From positions 186,001 through 250,000 of the forward strand of contig JAIXMP010000022.1 in assembly GCA_025677815.1 (NCBI GenBank): DNA of 64,000 nucleotides. Reading direction: 5' to 3'. How positions within the stretch are numbered: the first letter of the stretch is position 1; each line of letters begins with the position of its first letter. Origin of the DNA: Phascolomyces articulosus (Eukaryota > Mucoromycota > Mucoromycetes > Mucorales > Lichtheimiaceae). Below the pieces are notes generated by a model. That model was not told the origin of the DNA. It did not search any database and saw only the letters and a list, made by a program, of their open reading frames with translations. Both the position numbers and the translations under genes were made by a program. This document shows, one piece after another, positions 47,980 through 61,716 of the stretch.

Positions 47980-48290
47980 TCTTCGCGATAAAAGAATGAT
48001 CGACCCAGTACTATATCTTCCTACTACTTCGCACGACCGACACAGATTTATCAAATGGAGAATGCACTGGATTCCATCTTATCCATTAAGAGATTGTAGG
48101 TGCCATATTCTCTTCAAATTGCGTTCTTTCCTTGTCATCCAATTCGATTAATTACCTCATAGCAATACGATTCGGAATAATAGTTTGGTACAAAATCCGC
48201 ATCAAATTTTTTATTCAATAGAATTAAAGTTACTTCTACAGCAAATCCTCCACGCAATATCAATATATACCGACTATATGAGAAATGTAA
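47980..48290 (+). mobile_element. LINE 3'-end relic
   Basis: The plus strand reads MIDPVLYLPTTSHDRHRFIK and WRMHWIPSYPLRDCRCH, matching the region near the C-terminus of LINE polyproteins (...LPTxxRHRLLRWRLxWLPSxPxxDC) that precedes the tail seen at 22.3 and 50.2 kb. Downstream text is broken by stops and shifts. Confidence 0.5.
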
Positions 48291-50094
48291 TATGAAAGCG
48301 TCGATTTTTTTTTCTTGAAAGCAATATGTTCTGATCAGATGATGTTAAAAGACCAGATTTTTAACTCTTTTCAAAATATATTGAATAGCTTTTCCACGAT
48401 ATCTATATAGTTTTTTTAAGTTGTCCTATTCCTGTATGTTTTACAATAGTCGCACTCTATTCTTCTTTCTATAACCTACCTCTTTTTTACCGTATGCTTG
48501 TCCTTTCTTGTAATAAAACGTAGCTATTACAAGGAATCTTGTGCTGTGTTGACAAATGCTTGCTAAAAAGTATACTCTCTTTGATAAAATGATAAAAATA
48601 ATAGGCAGTTTCTTGTGATGTGAGCTAGAATTTAACCATAATAATACACGTAAAAAAGGACTTAAAAGTTATAAATTCAATGCTTGGAGAAGGATATTAT
48701 CTTGTTAGAAAACAACTTGTATTTTTCATAATAAAATATATGCAACATGGTGCAAAAGGATAGCCTCTCTTTTTGCGCCTATACTTAGTTGTGTTCTTCC
48801 TCTATGTTTTAATTACGTATATAGCTATACTATGATGTTTTCAGCGGGATAAGCGCAACCATTCTCTATTTTACATCAACAAGGGGGTCATCATCGTATG
48901 ATGCTTAATAATAAGATTATCCCCCATCCTTCTCTTTTGGAATTTATTAGCTGGTTTAAAGCCGTTGAACTTGATATAATGGAAGAGACATATCTATGAA
49001 GCAGTGTTCATTGACACTTTAGAAAAAAATAGTCAGAATATATTCATATGTTTATATGCGCAAACACCCCAAATTTGAATATTTTTTAAATATTTTTTGT
49101 ATACCATATTTTTTTGCATATATTTCGAATATTTTTGTCTTTTCAATAATAAAATATATTCGAAGTTGAACATACAATTTTTTTTTGTGAATTTAGAAAT
49201 ATATTCTGCATCTACGAATATTTTTTGAATATTTTTTTTCTAAGGTGTTGAGTAGAATGTATAATTTTATACAAGCATAGTTAAGATATTTTCTTGAAAA
49301 TAACCAGATGCATTCTTGTTACCTTTCTATGACATGAATTATCGTATATTATGTAGTTGCTATAACTGGTCAAAGGGAAGTATTCAAATGTATTATATTA
49401 TAAACCAAAGTTCTTGTGTATGAGTATTCCCCATTTTTTTGTCCTGTGTAATGTACCTTCCTATCATTTACTCTTAGCGACAGTCTTTTTGCAGAGAATA
49501 ATATTTTCAACAAAAGATATGAGTATAACGTTGCAGCAGAATAGCTCTGTATTTAGACCATACACAAGGAAGAATGAAATAGTACCAAAGATGTGGGTTG
49601 TCGTTATTATGCCTGTTCATCAGAAAATGATTTATCTCTTGCTTCCGTTCTTCTTCTCCATCGCACCTAATAATATTATTATGCCAAGTCTTTTTCAGCC
49701 TCATATAACCGTTCAAAGTGACTCTTCTTCCTCATTCCAGGCGCATTGTTATAAGGATCCCATCATATTTTATAGGCCCATATTTGCTGTTCTGCTATAC
49801 TTTTATTTCTACAATAGTTGCATATTTCTTTATAGAAGTATATAGAAACATATATTTTTTTTATGTGGAAAATAATGTTCGCATATATGTGGGATATATC
49901 CAGTAGTGTTTTTTACGCCTCTTTTCATTCGTGCAATAAATCGAACTTTTGCTGGGTTGTTTAATTCTTTTACTTAAAAGAGGTAAGCAGTAATGCATTC
50001 GTACTGGGAATACTGACTATGTTTTTGCTAGTGTGGATAATGAGGTAAATACAAATAATGTAAGAAGAAAAGGAGAATATTAATATTTAAATGG
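48291..50094. other. Gene-poor AT-rich stretch
   Basis: At 48880-49000 (+), one frame reads GGHHRMMLNNKIIPHPSLLE and then FISWFKAVELDIMEETYL before a stop. This resembles the HPxxxxFIxxLKxEQ tail of FLYWCH/MULE-type transposon proteins and is probably a relic. From 49065 to 49250 is an AT-rich block with TTGAATATTTTTT motifs ending CTAAGGTG, similar to 3780-3910. The open frame at 49414-49845 is not recognisable. Confidence 0.35.
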
Positions 50095-50640
50095 GGAGGA
50101 GCAGAGAAAGAAAAAACTATTATTGAGTTGTCCTCTTGAGATGCATTAAAGTAAGTTGTGATAGTTAAGGTGGTTCTTCTGATTCAGGTTCATCTTCTTC
50201 ACAGCTATCTTCAGAATGACTAATGTGGCCGATATCCTGGAGCACGCGAATTGGGACGAATCAGCAAATTATCCATTTCTACGAGATAGGCCAGTTTCTG
50301 AACGTGGAAGATGGTTTATAATGTAGTCGACTGGCTGCATATCTTGTTGAAGTTCGGGCGGCGTGGTAGTGTGTCAATAAAAATAACGTATAAAAGAGGA
50401 CTAAGGATGGAATCTTGTAATATGTCTTAATTAGGATGGATAAAGTGGGGCTGATAGTTTTGAAGAATTACAGTAGTTCCTACATCATCAAATTTATGGA
50501 ACAGAGAACTCAGCAGGGGTTTCTATAACGTTGACCAGATGATGCTGATTTGATGTCGAGAAAACCAAGTACAGATGAGTTGTTGTTATTGGTGTTGATA
50601 TTATCGGATGAACATATGTAGTGAGATGCATACTAAATTA
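50095..50640 (-). mobile_element. LINE relic: reverse-transcriptase scrap plus 3' tail
   Basis: On the minus strand, SSVLGFLDIKSASSGQRYRN (about 50590-50530) carries FLDIKSA, the conserved RT palm motif A region of Mucorales LINEs (FLDIKSAYD), followed by stop-ridden text. After a large deletion, the tail appears (ELQQDMQPVDYIINHLPRSE, then EMDNLLIRPNSRAPGYRPH in a shifted frame), ending near 50095. The tail matches the copy at 22270-22514. The internal deletion, stops and frame changes show it is dead. Confidence 0.65.
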
Positions 50641-52789
50641 CGTTAAGTAGAATGATAACTCATTTGAAAATTGGGATATGTGCTTTTCTGTTGAAGAAAG
50701 CAGCGAAAATGCAACTTTCTTCCTTTGCTGCTCACAGAATGGAAGCATAATCAAATAGGACGCCATTGCTTTTCGTCATTCCCCTGCGTGTGTTTCAATG
50801 GATTATACCAAATCTGTTATCCATTGCATATGCAACATATATACATAATGTAAGATGTGGTTTGCTACGACAATTTCAAAAAGATGATGATGTAAATAAA
50901 CATTTTTTTATGATAGAATGATATGAAGAAATTGAAAAAAAAATACAACTATTAGTATGGCTCAAGGAGGAAAAAACTAACAAATAAAATGTAGTTCTAT
51001 ATACATGGTTATAACATTCATTTGCACTACCTAATCCTTATAATTTTTCATTTTGTTGGGTATTTCCGAATGATCAGTTTTAATAAAAGATCAATTATTA
51101 TTGTTCTGGTCGCTTTTGACTTAATTAATAGTAGTCATGATATCATACGAGAGAGTACTGTACCCTAATAATACATTAGATTTCTATTTAGATTATTAGC
51201 TGTACTCTAGTATAGAGAGAATGGAATTTGCACAACCTTACCTTATCACATGCATTGAAATGAAGAATAATATGTACAAATAGAGTAGACCTACTCACAA
51301 TCATAAATAAATCTCTTCGTGGCTGTTTTATCATGACATCCTAAAAGTGTATATTATATGCGTAATTAATACAAAGTCATCGAGAAAGTCATATTTAAAA
51401 ATTTCATCATGTTCAGGGTAACTTTGTGATATTGCAAATGATTCAGGATTATTTTTAGATAAATGATGAACTAATATGATAGAAGACATGCTCTTGAAGA
51501 AAAATGTTTAACCGGGATGTTGTTATATACCTTGTATTACAAGTCAATACGAAAAATAATTGAATTGAATTGTTAGAATCATTATTATTATGAGTAAGAA
51601 GGAAAAGAGTAAAATATCAGAGACTACGTAATAATAATATGTATAAATTGATTGAATGCATATAAACCACCTAATCATTTAGGCGGGTAATAATAAGCTC
51701 TAATTATTCTTTTAAATCGATAATCCATGAATTTTATTTATCGGCTTAATTTCATTTCTTATGTTACATCCGAAACAAACCGTAATTTATATAATAACTT
51801 TTTTTTTCAAGCTACTACTAATACTTAAAAATCAACACGATTCTCATATTTAAATAAATATTATTTTCTCTTGTTGTTGTTCAAATTAAGGTTGCTCTTC
51901 AACAACAAACATACGAAGAATGATGGTCCGGGGACAATTTGATAATGGAGAAAGGGAAGAGTGCCCACGATTTTATTACACAAAGGTATAATTGACAAAA
52001 TTGGGGGGTCGATGCTACATTTGCTTTTTAAAATAAACACAGCCAAGAATTTTTTTTAATGGTGCAACACTATCTAAATCAAAAAAGACAGAAATAAATT
52101 CTTCATTGAAGCATATATTTTTCAATTCAGCCCTTTTTCGCTCGTACTCATAATATGACTATAAATAATTATAATCATATATTAAGGTTACCCATCTCAT
52201 ACAAACAAAAACACTTGAGTAAGTATAGTAATCCACGTGGGTTTCATAAAAAAAAGAGTCGTAGCACTCGATCATGTGTATCTTGACATGCACGCGAGTT
52301 TTTTTTTTTTTATATATCACAGAGTTTGTAAATTGGGGAGATTGTCATTTATGTGAACAAGGAGGAGAGAAAAAAAGAAGGAAGATCTATCTTGTCATGT
52401 CATGTAAAAAAGAATCTCTATTTCTTTGTCAATTAGTTATATAGAACATGCTTTCTCCTCTCTTTCTCCTCCTGTTCTTTTACACATGTCAAACTCTCTA
52501 TTTTTAACAAAATAGAATGTAATATATCATCATTCAAATCGTCATCATTTATCATTATGATAACAAATCATGATTTACCCCGCATCTTTATCCCATCCCA
52601 TCTTGAAACAACAATTGTCGTTTAATAATAGACAGATAAAGTTTATATCCAAGATCAAGGAGAAAGATTTACATATGCAACCAAGCCAGAGAGGAATCAA
52701 AACTCCTACCTACAGAGTACTACTGCTACTTCTTTCTTTTTTTTTTATCAATCTCGCTTTTTTTCCAAAAGAAAGAATCTTAATTCACA
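50641..52789. other. Gene-poor AT-rich stretch and promoter region of the TMEM33-like gene
   Basis: No gene was recognised. Short open frames at 51861-52046 (-) and 52570-52848 (+) have no family features; the latter overlaps the true start of the next gene in another frame. CT-rich leader sequence lies at 52440-52530. Confidence 0.35.
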
Positions 52790-53694
52790 ATGGCATCGTT
52801 GGATGTAAAGGTAACTCTCTATCCAATCCAAGAAAAATAAATAAATAAATAGTATAATATGTAATAATTTTATATACTTTTTGTCAATGAAATAGTCACT
52901 TCATTTCGCTTGGTTTGGAGGTCATGTCTTGACACTCCTTGGTGGTACATTATTCATTCTTTCTCAATTATTTCTTCATCCAAGCACAAAATTATATTAC
53001 TTGACCTATTTAGGTGCAATTATTTCCTATGCCATTGTCATTTATCAATCCTATGGTGTAAGTTCCTAATGACGCGTCTTTCTTTTTTTTTTTTTTTTTT
53101 GGTATTTTCTGATCAGCCTTTAACTTTTTTTGTGTAACTTTCTAATAGATCCCATCACCCAACAGCAACTACATGCATCAATTACTTTTGGATGAAAATG
53201 CCCATTATTTGTTTTTAGCCAGTTTTTGGTTATTATTTTCATCTCAACAAGTATCTGTGGCCGTGATTCCATTTGCCACCTATTCTGCTTTTCATGTCAT
53301 TTCATATGCTCGTAGTCATTTATTGGGTGGAACAGAACAAAATAAGGATTTGCAAGTGAAAATGAAATCTTGGACGGATATGTATGGTGGTGCTATGCGA
53401 TTTGTGGCCATTATTGAAGTGGTGGCGATTACTGGACGTCTGGTATTGTCATTGATTTATCCTTTCCGTGTCACACCTCTTTTAGTCTATTGTTTCTTTT
53501 TACGTTTTCGATACCTTTCTTCGAGTTATACCCGTCAAGCTTTTCGTGATGTAGATCAAAAATTATTTTCATTGCTTCCCCCTTCCGTCAAACCTACGTA
53601 TAATAGTTTTCGTAGTATGTTGAATCATCTTGTCAATGTTCCTACCAACAATACTCCTGCTTCTGCTTCTACTAGTAGTTCTAGTGCTCAATAG
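52790..53694 (+). CDS. TMEM33/Pom33 family membrane protein (ER and nuclear pore)
   Basis: Model: join(52790..52810, 52896..53057, 53149..53694), 242 residues, the usual size for the family. The first exon codes only MASLDVK before a GTAACT donor. Hydrophobic segments are HVLTLLGGTLFILSQLFL, LTYLGAIISYAIVIYQSYG, HYLFLASFWLLFSSQQVSVA with VIPFATYSAFHVISY, and MRFVAIIEVVAITGRLVLSL. LLVYCFFLRFRYLSSSYTRQ, then AFRDVDQKLFSLLPPSVKPT, is the family's conserved C-terminal block. Yeast Pom33/Per33 and fission-yeast Tts1 shape tubular ER and help nuclear pore distribution; the role is inferred by family. The C-terminus is a Ser/Thr/Ala-rich tail. No unusual features. Confidence 0.9.
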
Positions 53695-54596
53695 TTACTT
53701 AATAAATCATGGGCTTAACATTATATATGAAAGAAAATGATGCATTTATTTATTTATTTTTTGTGTGATTAATATTATTATTATTATAATTGAGAGAGAG
53801 AAAAAAAACTCCAAAAGAAGGTATATGAAACTGCTGATATATAAATATAAAAAAAAGATGCTTGCTTGTAATAGTAGTAGTCTAGATAAATAAAAGGGAG
53901 GAGGCATAGGATATATATATATATATAAATATAAAGTGCGTGGTTGATTTGAAAGGAGTTCAACGTAAGTTGATTTGGGGGGGGGGGAATGGAAGATAAG
54001 CATAGCCATAAAAAGTGATAATATATACAAGAAATATAAGGATGATGCACGCGCACAGACGCAGGGGGAAAGAAAAAATGATATATTGATCAAGTGTGTG
54101 AATGTGAAAATAATAAAAAGAATATGCGTGTATATAATCAATAGGATGATTTGTTGATGATCGTAGAAGGGGTTTTTTTTATGATTGTTTATGATTGTTT
54201 ATGATTGTTTTTGATTGTTTTTTTTTCTTGGTTAATAAGATAAACACATTCATCATTATACATCATCATTATCATCATAATAAAGGAAAGGAGAAAAACA
54301 GATGATAATAGTAATAATGATGAATGTGTTTTCCATTTGAAAATATGAGAAAGATATAGAAAGAATTTTGGTTTTTGGTAGTTTTTTTTTTTTAAAAAAA
54401 AACGCTAGGTGTCGTCGTCGTCGTTTTTTTTTTCATTGTTGATGGTGATGTTGTTGGTCAGTCTCGAGTTTATTGAAAATAGATAATATTGATTGTCGCT
54501 CGTTTCAAGGGTTGTTGTTTTTTTTTCACGCCAGAAAAAAAAAGGGTCGTCTTGATAATAATAGATATAAAATTATCAAAAGAAGGATGAATTTTT
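53695..54596. other. Spacer between convergent TMEM33-like and zinc-finger genes
   Basis: Microsatellite-rich. Contains a four-copy 10-bp repeat (ATGATTGTTT) at 54181-54220, AT runs, a G9 run at 53977-53985 and a T12-A9 tract at 54382-54402. No gene; open frames on the minus strand here are low-complexity. Confidence 0.5.
54181..54220. repeat. 10-bp tandem repeat, four copies
   Basis: ATGATTGTTT is repeated three times exactly, with a fourth copy TTGATTGTTT differing at one base. Confidence 0.9.
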
Positions 54597-57600
<3,004 letters not shown>

Positions 57601-57620
57601 ACTATGTATACTATCATGGT

Positions 57621-57805
57621 GTTACTGTGGTTACATATGTGCTGATTACTATGGTGACTGGTTGGTTGCAAGGACACAGCAATGGTGGGTTTGCTATTAT
57701 GATAACTTTTGGTTGCTATAGCTACAGCTGTTGCCATGACTACTAACCACGGTTTCTATGGTAGCACGTTGCCATGCCTAACCATGACGTCTGTGTTGCT
57801 ATAGG
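57621..57805. promoter_or_regulatory. Cluster of seven RFX X-box-like imperfect palindromes
   Basis: Seven sites of the form GTTNCYATRRYNAC occur in 185 bp: GTTACTGTGGTTAC (57621), ATTACTATGGTGAC (57645), GTTGCTATAGCTAC (57712), GTTGCCATGACTAC (57730), GTTTCTATGGTAGC (57752), GTTGCCATGCCTAAC (57768) and GTTGCTATAGG (57795). The optimal X-box bound by RFX proteins (Rfx1/Crt1 in yeast) is GTTGCCATGGCAAC. The cluster lies about 470 bp upstream of the start at 58276 and 2 kb from the divergent zinc-finger gene. Binding is inferred from motif match and clustering only. Confidence 0.55.
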
Positions 57806-58275
57806 CTTTTAAGCTAATAACTCACTCCTATTATTAAACTTATTGACAAAATATATCGGAGATTTTCAAAGGGGTTGTGTTTATATAGGCTTAAGAAAAA
57901 TATGTATTATAAATAGTAGTATACACAGCTTTATGCTTATTTTAAATAACAACAAATGAATCTTGATATAACAGAATAAGAAGAAAAAGATGTGGGTTGT
58001 GTGATGTGGCATAAAAAAACAATAAGCTATGAAATCAATAAGCTTTTTTTTCTGAAAAGTTTAACTGAAAAAATTAAGCTTGCGCACCGGTTAAAAATAT
58101 TTTTTTGTTTCCGTTTTTCTTTTCCCCAACAACCCTTCCTTCCTCCGCTTCTAATCATTATTAAAGTGGATAAAAAAGCATATAGAATATCTGTTTCTTT
58201 ATCCTTTCTTTTTCAACCCCCTTATTTCTATCTTATATATATTATCACATTCTTACCCGCGCTATACGAAAGGGT

Positions 58276-60745
58276 ATGCGTCGGACTCTCTCTGTTGTTC
58301 CCTTACGATATCGTCATCGTCACTGTCTCCTCCCTCAACAACAATCTCATGCTTTATCCCAATGGCGACCTACTCGCATATTACCTTTATCAAGTACAAT
58401 AACACGCCAACAACAATGGCCTCGTGCTAGTCAACAACTACTTCATTTACGTTATTTACATTCTGAGAGACTTCCGGTGAATAAAGCGGTAATTCCCTTT
58501 TTCTTCGTCCTTCCCCCCCGAAGAAAACACTCATTCATTTTAGCTTTTTTCATTCATTCATTATTCATTCCAAATACTACGATAACAACAACATATATAT
58601 AGCTTTTTGTTTGAAAGAAAACCTCTTTGTTTTTTATAATTTCTAACAATGGTTTGACAACAAATTGCTTTTATATAGTTATCTACAGAAAGAGTATTAC
58701 CTGAAACAGATATTCCTCAGGTAAAAAAAATGATACTCAGTCTCCTTTTCTTGGGATTGATAAGCAAAGGATAATTCTCATGTTTATAAAAAAAATAGGC
58801 ACATGTATTGCATAAAAAGGTGCTCGGTGCACGAATGTTTATATTGAATCGATCTGAAAAGCTTAATGCATTGACCTTAACCATGGTTCGAAACATGGCT
58901 CCACAATTGAAGGTATATATATAAATTAAGGGAGAGAGAGATAATCGATTGGGGATTTCCATAATAATGATATCATAATATCTATACTCCACATCATGAA
59001 GCAAACAAATCACCCTAACCTTTCAAACCTGCATATCTTTGGATGATGAATATTATTATTTTTATTAGGCATGGGACGTTTCCAAGCTAGCAAAATTCAT
59101 CCTTGTTAAGGGTGTAGGTCATGGGAGATTTTGTGCCGGAGATGATATACTAGGTAAAGGAGACAATTAGAAAAGGAGCGGAAGAGGAGAAAGGGTTGTC
59201 TATGTTGCACTATGACGAAATGTTTTTTTTATTTGCAATGCATTTATCATCATCGTCATTTCGTTTGTCTTTCTATCAAATAATAGATATTCTTCTCAGA
59301 GTAAGAACAAAGGATCCAGATTCATTACATTTTTTTCAAGAAAAGTTTCGTTTGGTTCAAATGATTGCTACATTACAAACTCCTTATATCACTTTTTTGG
59401 ATGGTTATGCTTGTAAGTTTTTCGCTGATTGAAAAAATATTCGGATCGATACGAATTCCAAATTATGATATAATAACATCTATTATATATATATATATAA
59501 AGTGGGCGGTGCATTAGGTTTATTCGCTCATGGACCATTTCGTATTGCCACGGAAAGAACCATCTTTGCAACACCTGAAGCGGGTATTGGATTCTGTCCA
59601 AATTCAGGAGCCAGTTTTTTTCTATCTAAATTGGATGGAGAAATCGGTACCTACCTAGCATTGACAGGGAGTCGGGTAGAAGGAGTGGATACTTTGTAAG
59701 TCTATATATATCTTGTGTGTTTATTTGTTTTTTAACAAAAAGAGAGGAGTTTACGAAACAAGGATGGATCATAATGACGCCATGGTTTACAAAAAAAAAT
59801 TAATAATGGATCATAGTTATACAGGGATTGCAACACATTATGTGCCATCCGTTCGATTAGCAGCCTTAGAAGATCGTTTGATTGATCTTGAAACGTCTGA
59901 TCACGAGGTGATTCATCGGGTCATTGAAGAATTTGTGGAACCTGTATCGGGCGATAAAATAGGCATGCAACAATCGATGCGCAAAACCATCGACAGGTAC
60001 ATATAGGTTGATGGTTCGAGAAGAAAAGAGAGATCGCGACAAAAAAAAAAAACTTATCACCCTCAATACTAGATGTTTCCGATATGATTCCATAGATGAA
60101 ATCATGGGAGCCTTGGATCGCGAAAAATCCACCACCTGGATACGAGAAACACGACAAAAACTTTTATCATCTTCACCCACAGCACTCAAAGTGACCTTAA
60201 AAGCATTACGCAAAGCCAGAACCATGACTCTGTGTGAAAGTTTAAAAATGGAATTTGATCTAGTCCAAAAATTCATGGTGACGCAAGATTTCGACCAAGG
60301 GATTCATGCTCAATTTTTAAACAAACCACGACAACGGCCTCAATGGGATCCCTTGCATATTTCAGATATTGAAGTGGATCAACTTTATTTTAGTCGTGGG
60401 TCTCCAAATGAATTGACATTTTTATCCAATTTGGATATGCGACATTATCCTTATGCTCGGTTTGCGTTACCTATGGAACACGATGTGCGGTTGGCATTGA
60501 TGACCACACCCGAAAAGGAGGATCAGAAATTCACAACAAAACAACAAGTGTTGGATTGGTTTGTTAAAGGAAGTCGTGGGAAACAAGGTGTAAGAGAAAA
60601 AGTTCAAGATATTTTGGATCGTAAAACGACGGTTGCATTACCTATTGTAGAATCAGTAGCACCCTCTTTAACAGCAGAAGGGAAACAAGAGCATACAATG
60701 ACAGCGACACCTACTTTAATTTGGAAAGATCATGATGATTATTAA
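58276..60745 (+). CDS. 3-hydroxyisobutyryl-CoA hydrolase-like protein (HIBCH/Ehd3/mS47 family)
   Basis: Exons: 58276..58488, 58679..58720, 58799..58912, 59069..59153, 59287..59412, 59503..59695, 59817..59996 and 60073..60745, giving 541 residues. Crotonase fold: GHGRFCAGDDI is the first oxyanion-loop motif; GGALGLFAHGPFRIATERTI and FATPEAGIGFCPNSG are the family blocks; the C-terminal half is the HIBYL-CoA_H-type helical region. The family catalyses hydrolysis of 3-hydroxyisobutyryl-CoA in valine catabolism in mitochondria; yeast Ehd3 is also the mitoribosomal protein mS47. The Arg-rich first 70 residues fit a mitochondrial presequence. Glu219 of the PEAGIG motif is kept, but the Asp eight residues later (PDxG) is Asn227 here. 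The C-terminal 60 residues are an extension. The Asp loss makes hydrolase activity uncertain. Confidence 0.88.
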
Positions 60746-61716
60746 GAAAAGACACACACACACACACAATCACAATTACATATATCAATTTTTCGATTTG
60801 TACATATAATAATTATAAGAAATATATATTGCTGTTATATATTTACTATCACAACAACAACCAATATTACTCACCACTACTACAGCAGCAGCAGCAGCAA
60901 CATAAAAGATGATAAGTTTGCACATTTTCTTATACATATATATAAATATATTTTATTAACATTTCCTCCTTTCTTCATATATTACACTTACACATCCCTC
61001 CTCCTATTTTTTCGATTTACACTGACTAAATTGTCCGTGTTTTCTTACCATACCTACATTCAATTTTTTTTTAATAATACATATAAAAAACAAAATCAAA
61101 TTGTGTATCTTTTATCCTCCTTTATATATTTTATGACTAATGGGATCGTTCATTTCTGCACTTGCAGAAAAGCACTGAAATAATTACCGCTCACTCATAC
61201 AACAACCTTTGTATATCTTATCGCCATGTTTATAAGGTGTAGCTAATTTGCGGTTCATGAGGTATATTATTTATACCAAGGTGCTACAGTACATCATCAT
61301 CTTTTACTACCTCATTACTGCACATTTCGCTTATTTTGTCCCACGAGGGCTTTTTCATTCTAAACAATAGAATGACCTATAGGCTCAACCTTGGATGTGA
61401 TATAAAAAGCAAAGATATACAGTGTAACGATGAATAATAAAACGAGATGCATGATGAAATGGTTACACGTATAACTTGGCTGTCGCGAAAATAATATAAA
61501 CTTGAGGCTTTGTTCCTTTATTTGGCTGGTTTATTTATTTTATATATAATGGCAAATTCTCAGTAGTTTTTTTTTTTTTTCCTTTCTCTGATATATAAAG
61601 TTGATCTTTCTTCCTGTCTTTTTTACTCTTCTGTCGTCCTCTATTATTTGTAATTATATATCCTCCTCTTTTATTATTTATATTTAGAACAAGTTCGTTC
61701 TTTCCTGAATGAGAGA
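60746..61716. other. Intergenic
   Basis: The 3' flank of the HIBCH-like gene with a CA run (60753-60767) and a CAG run (60883-60898). CT-rich sequence at 61570-61670 precedes the next gene. No gene was recognised. Confidence 0.4.

Noticed and set aside
49414..49845. 143-codon open frame on the plus strand
   Set aside because: Its head is not an ATG; hydrophobic AT-driven composition; no introns or family. Cannot be supported as a gene.
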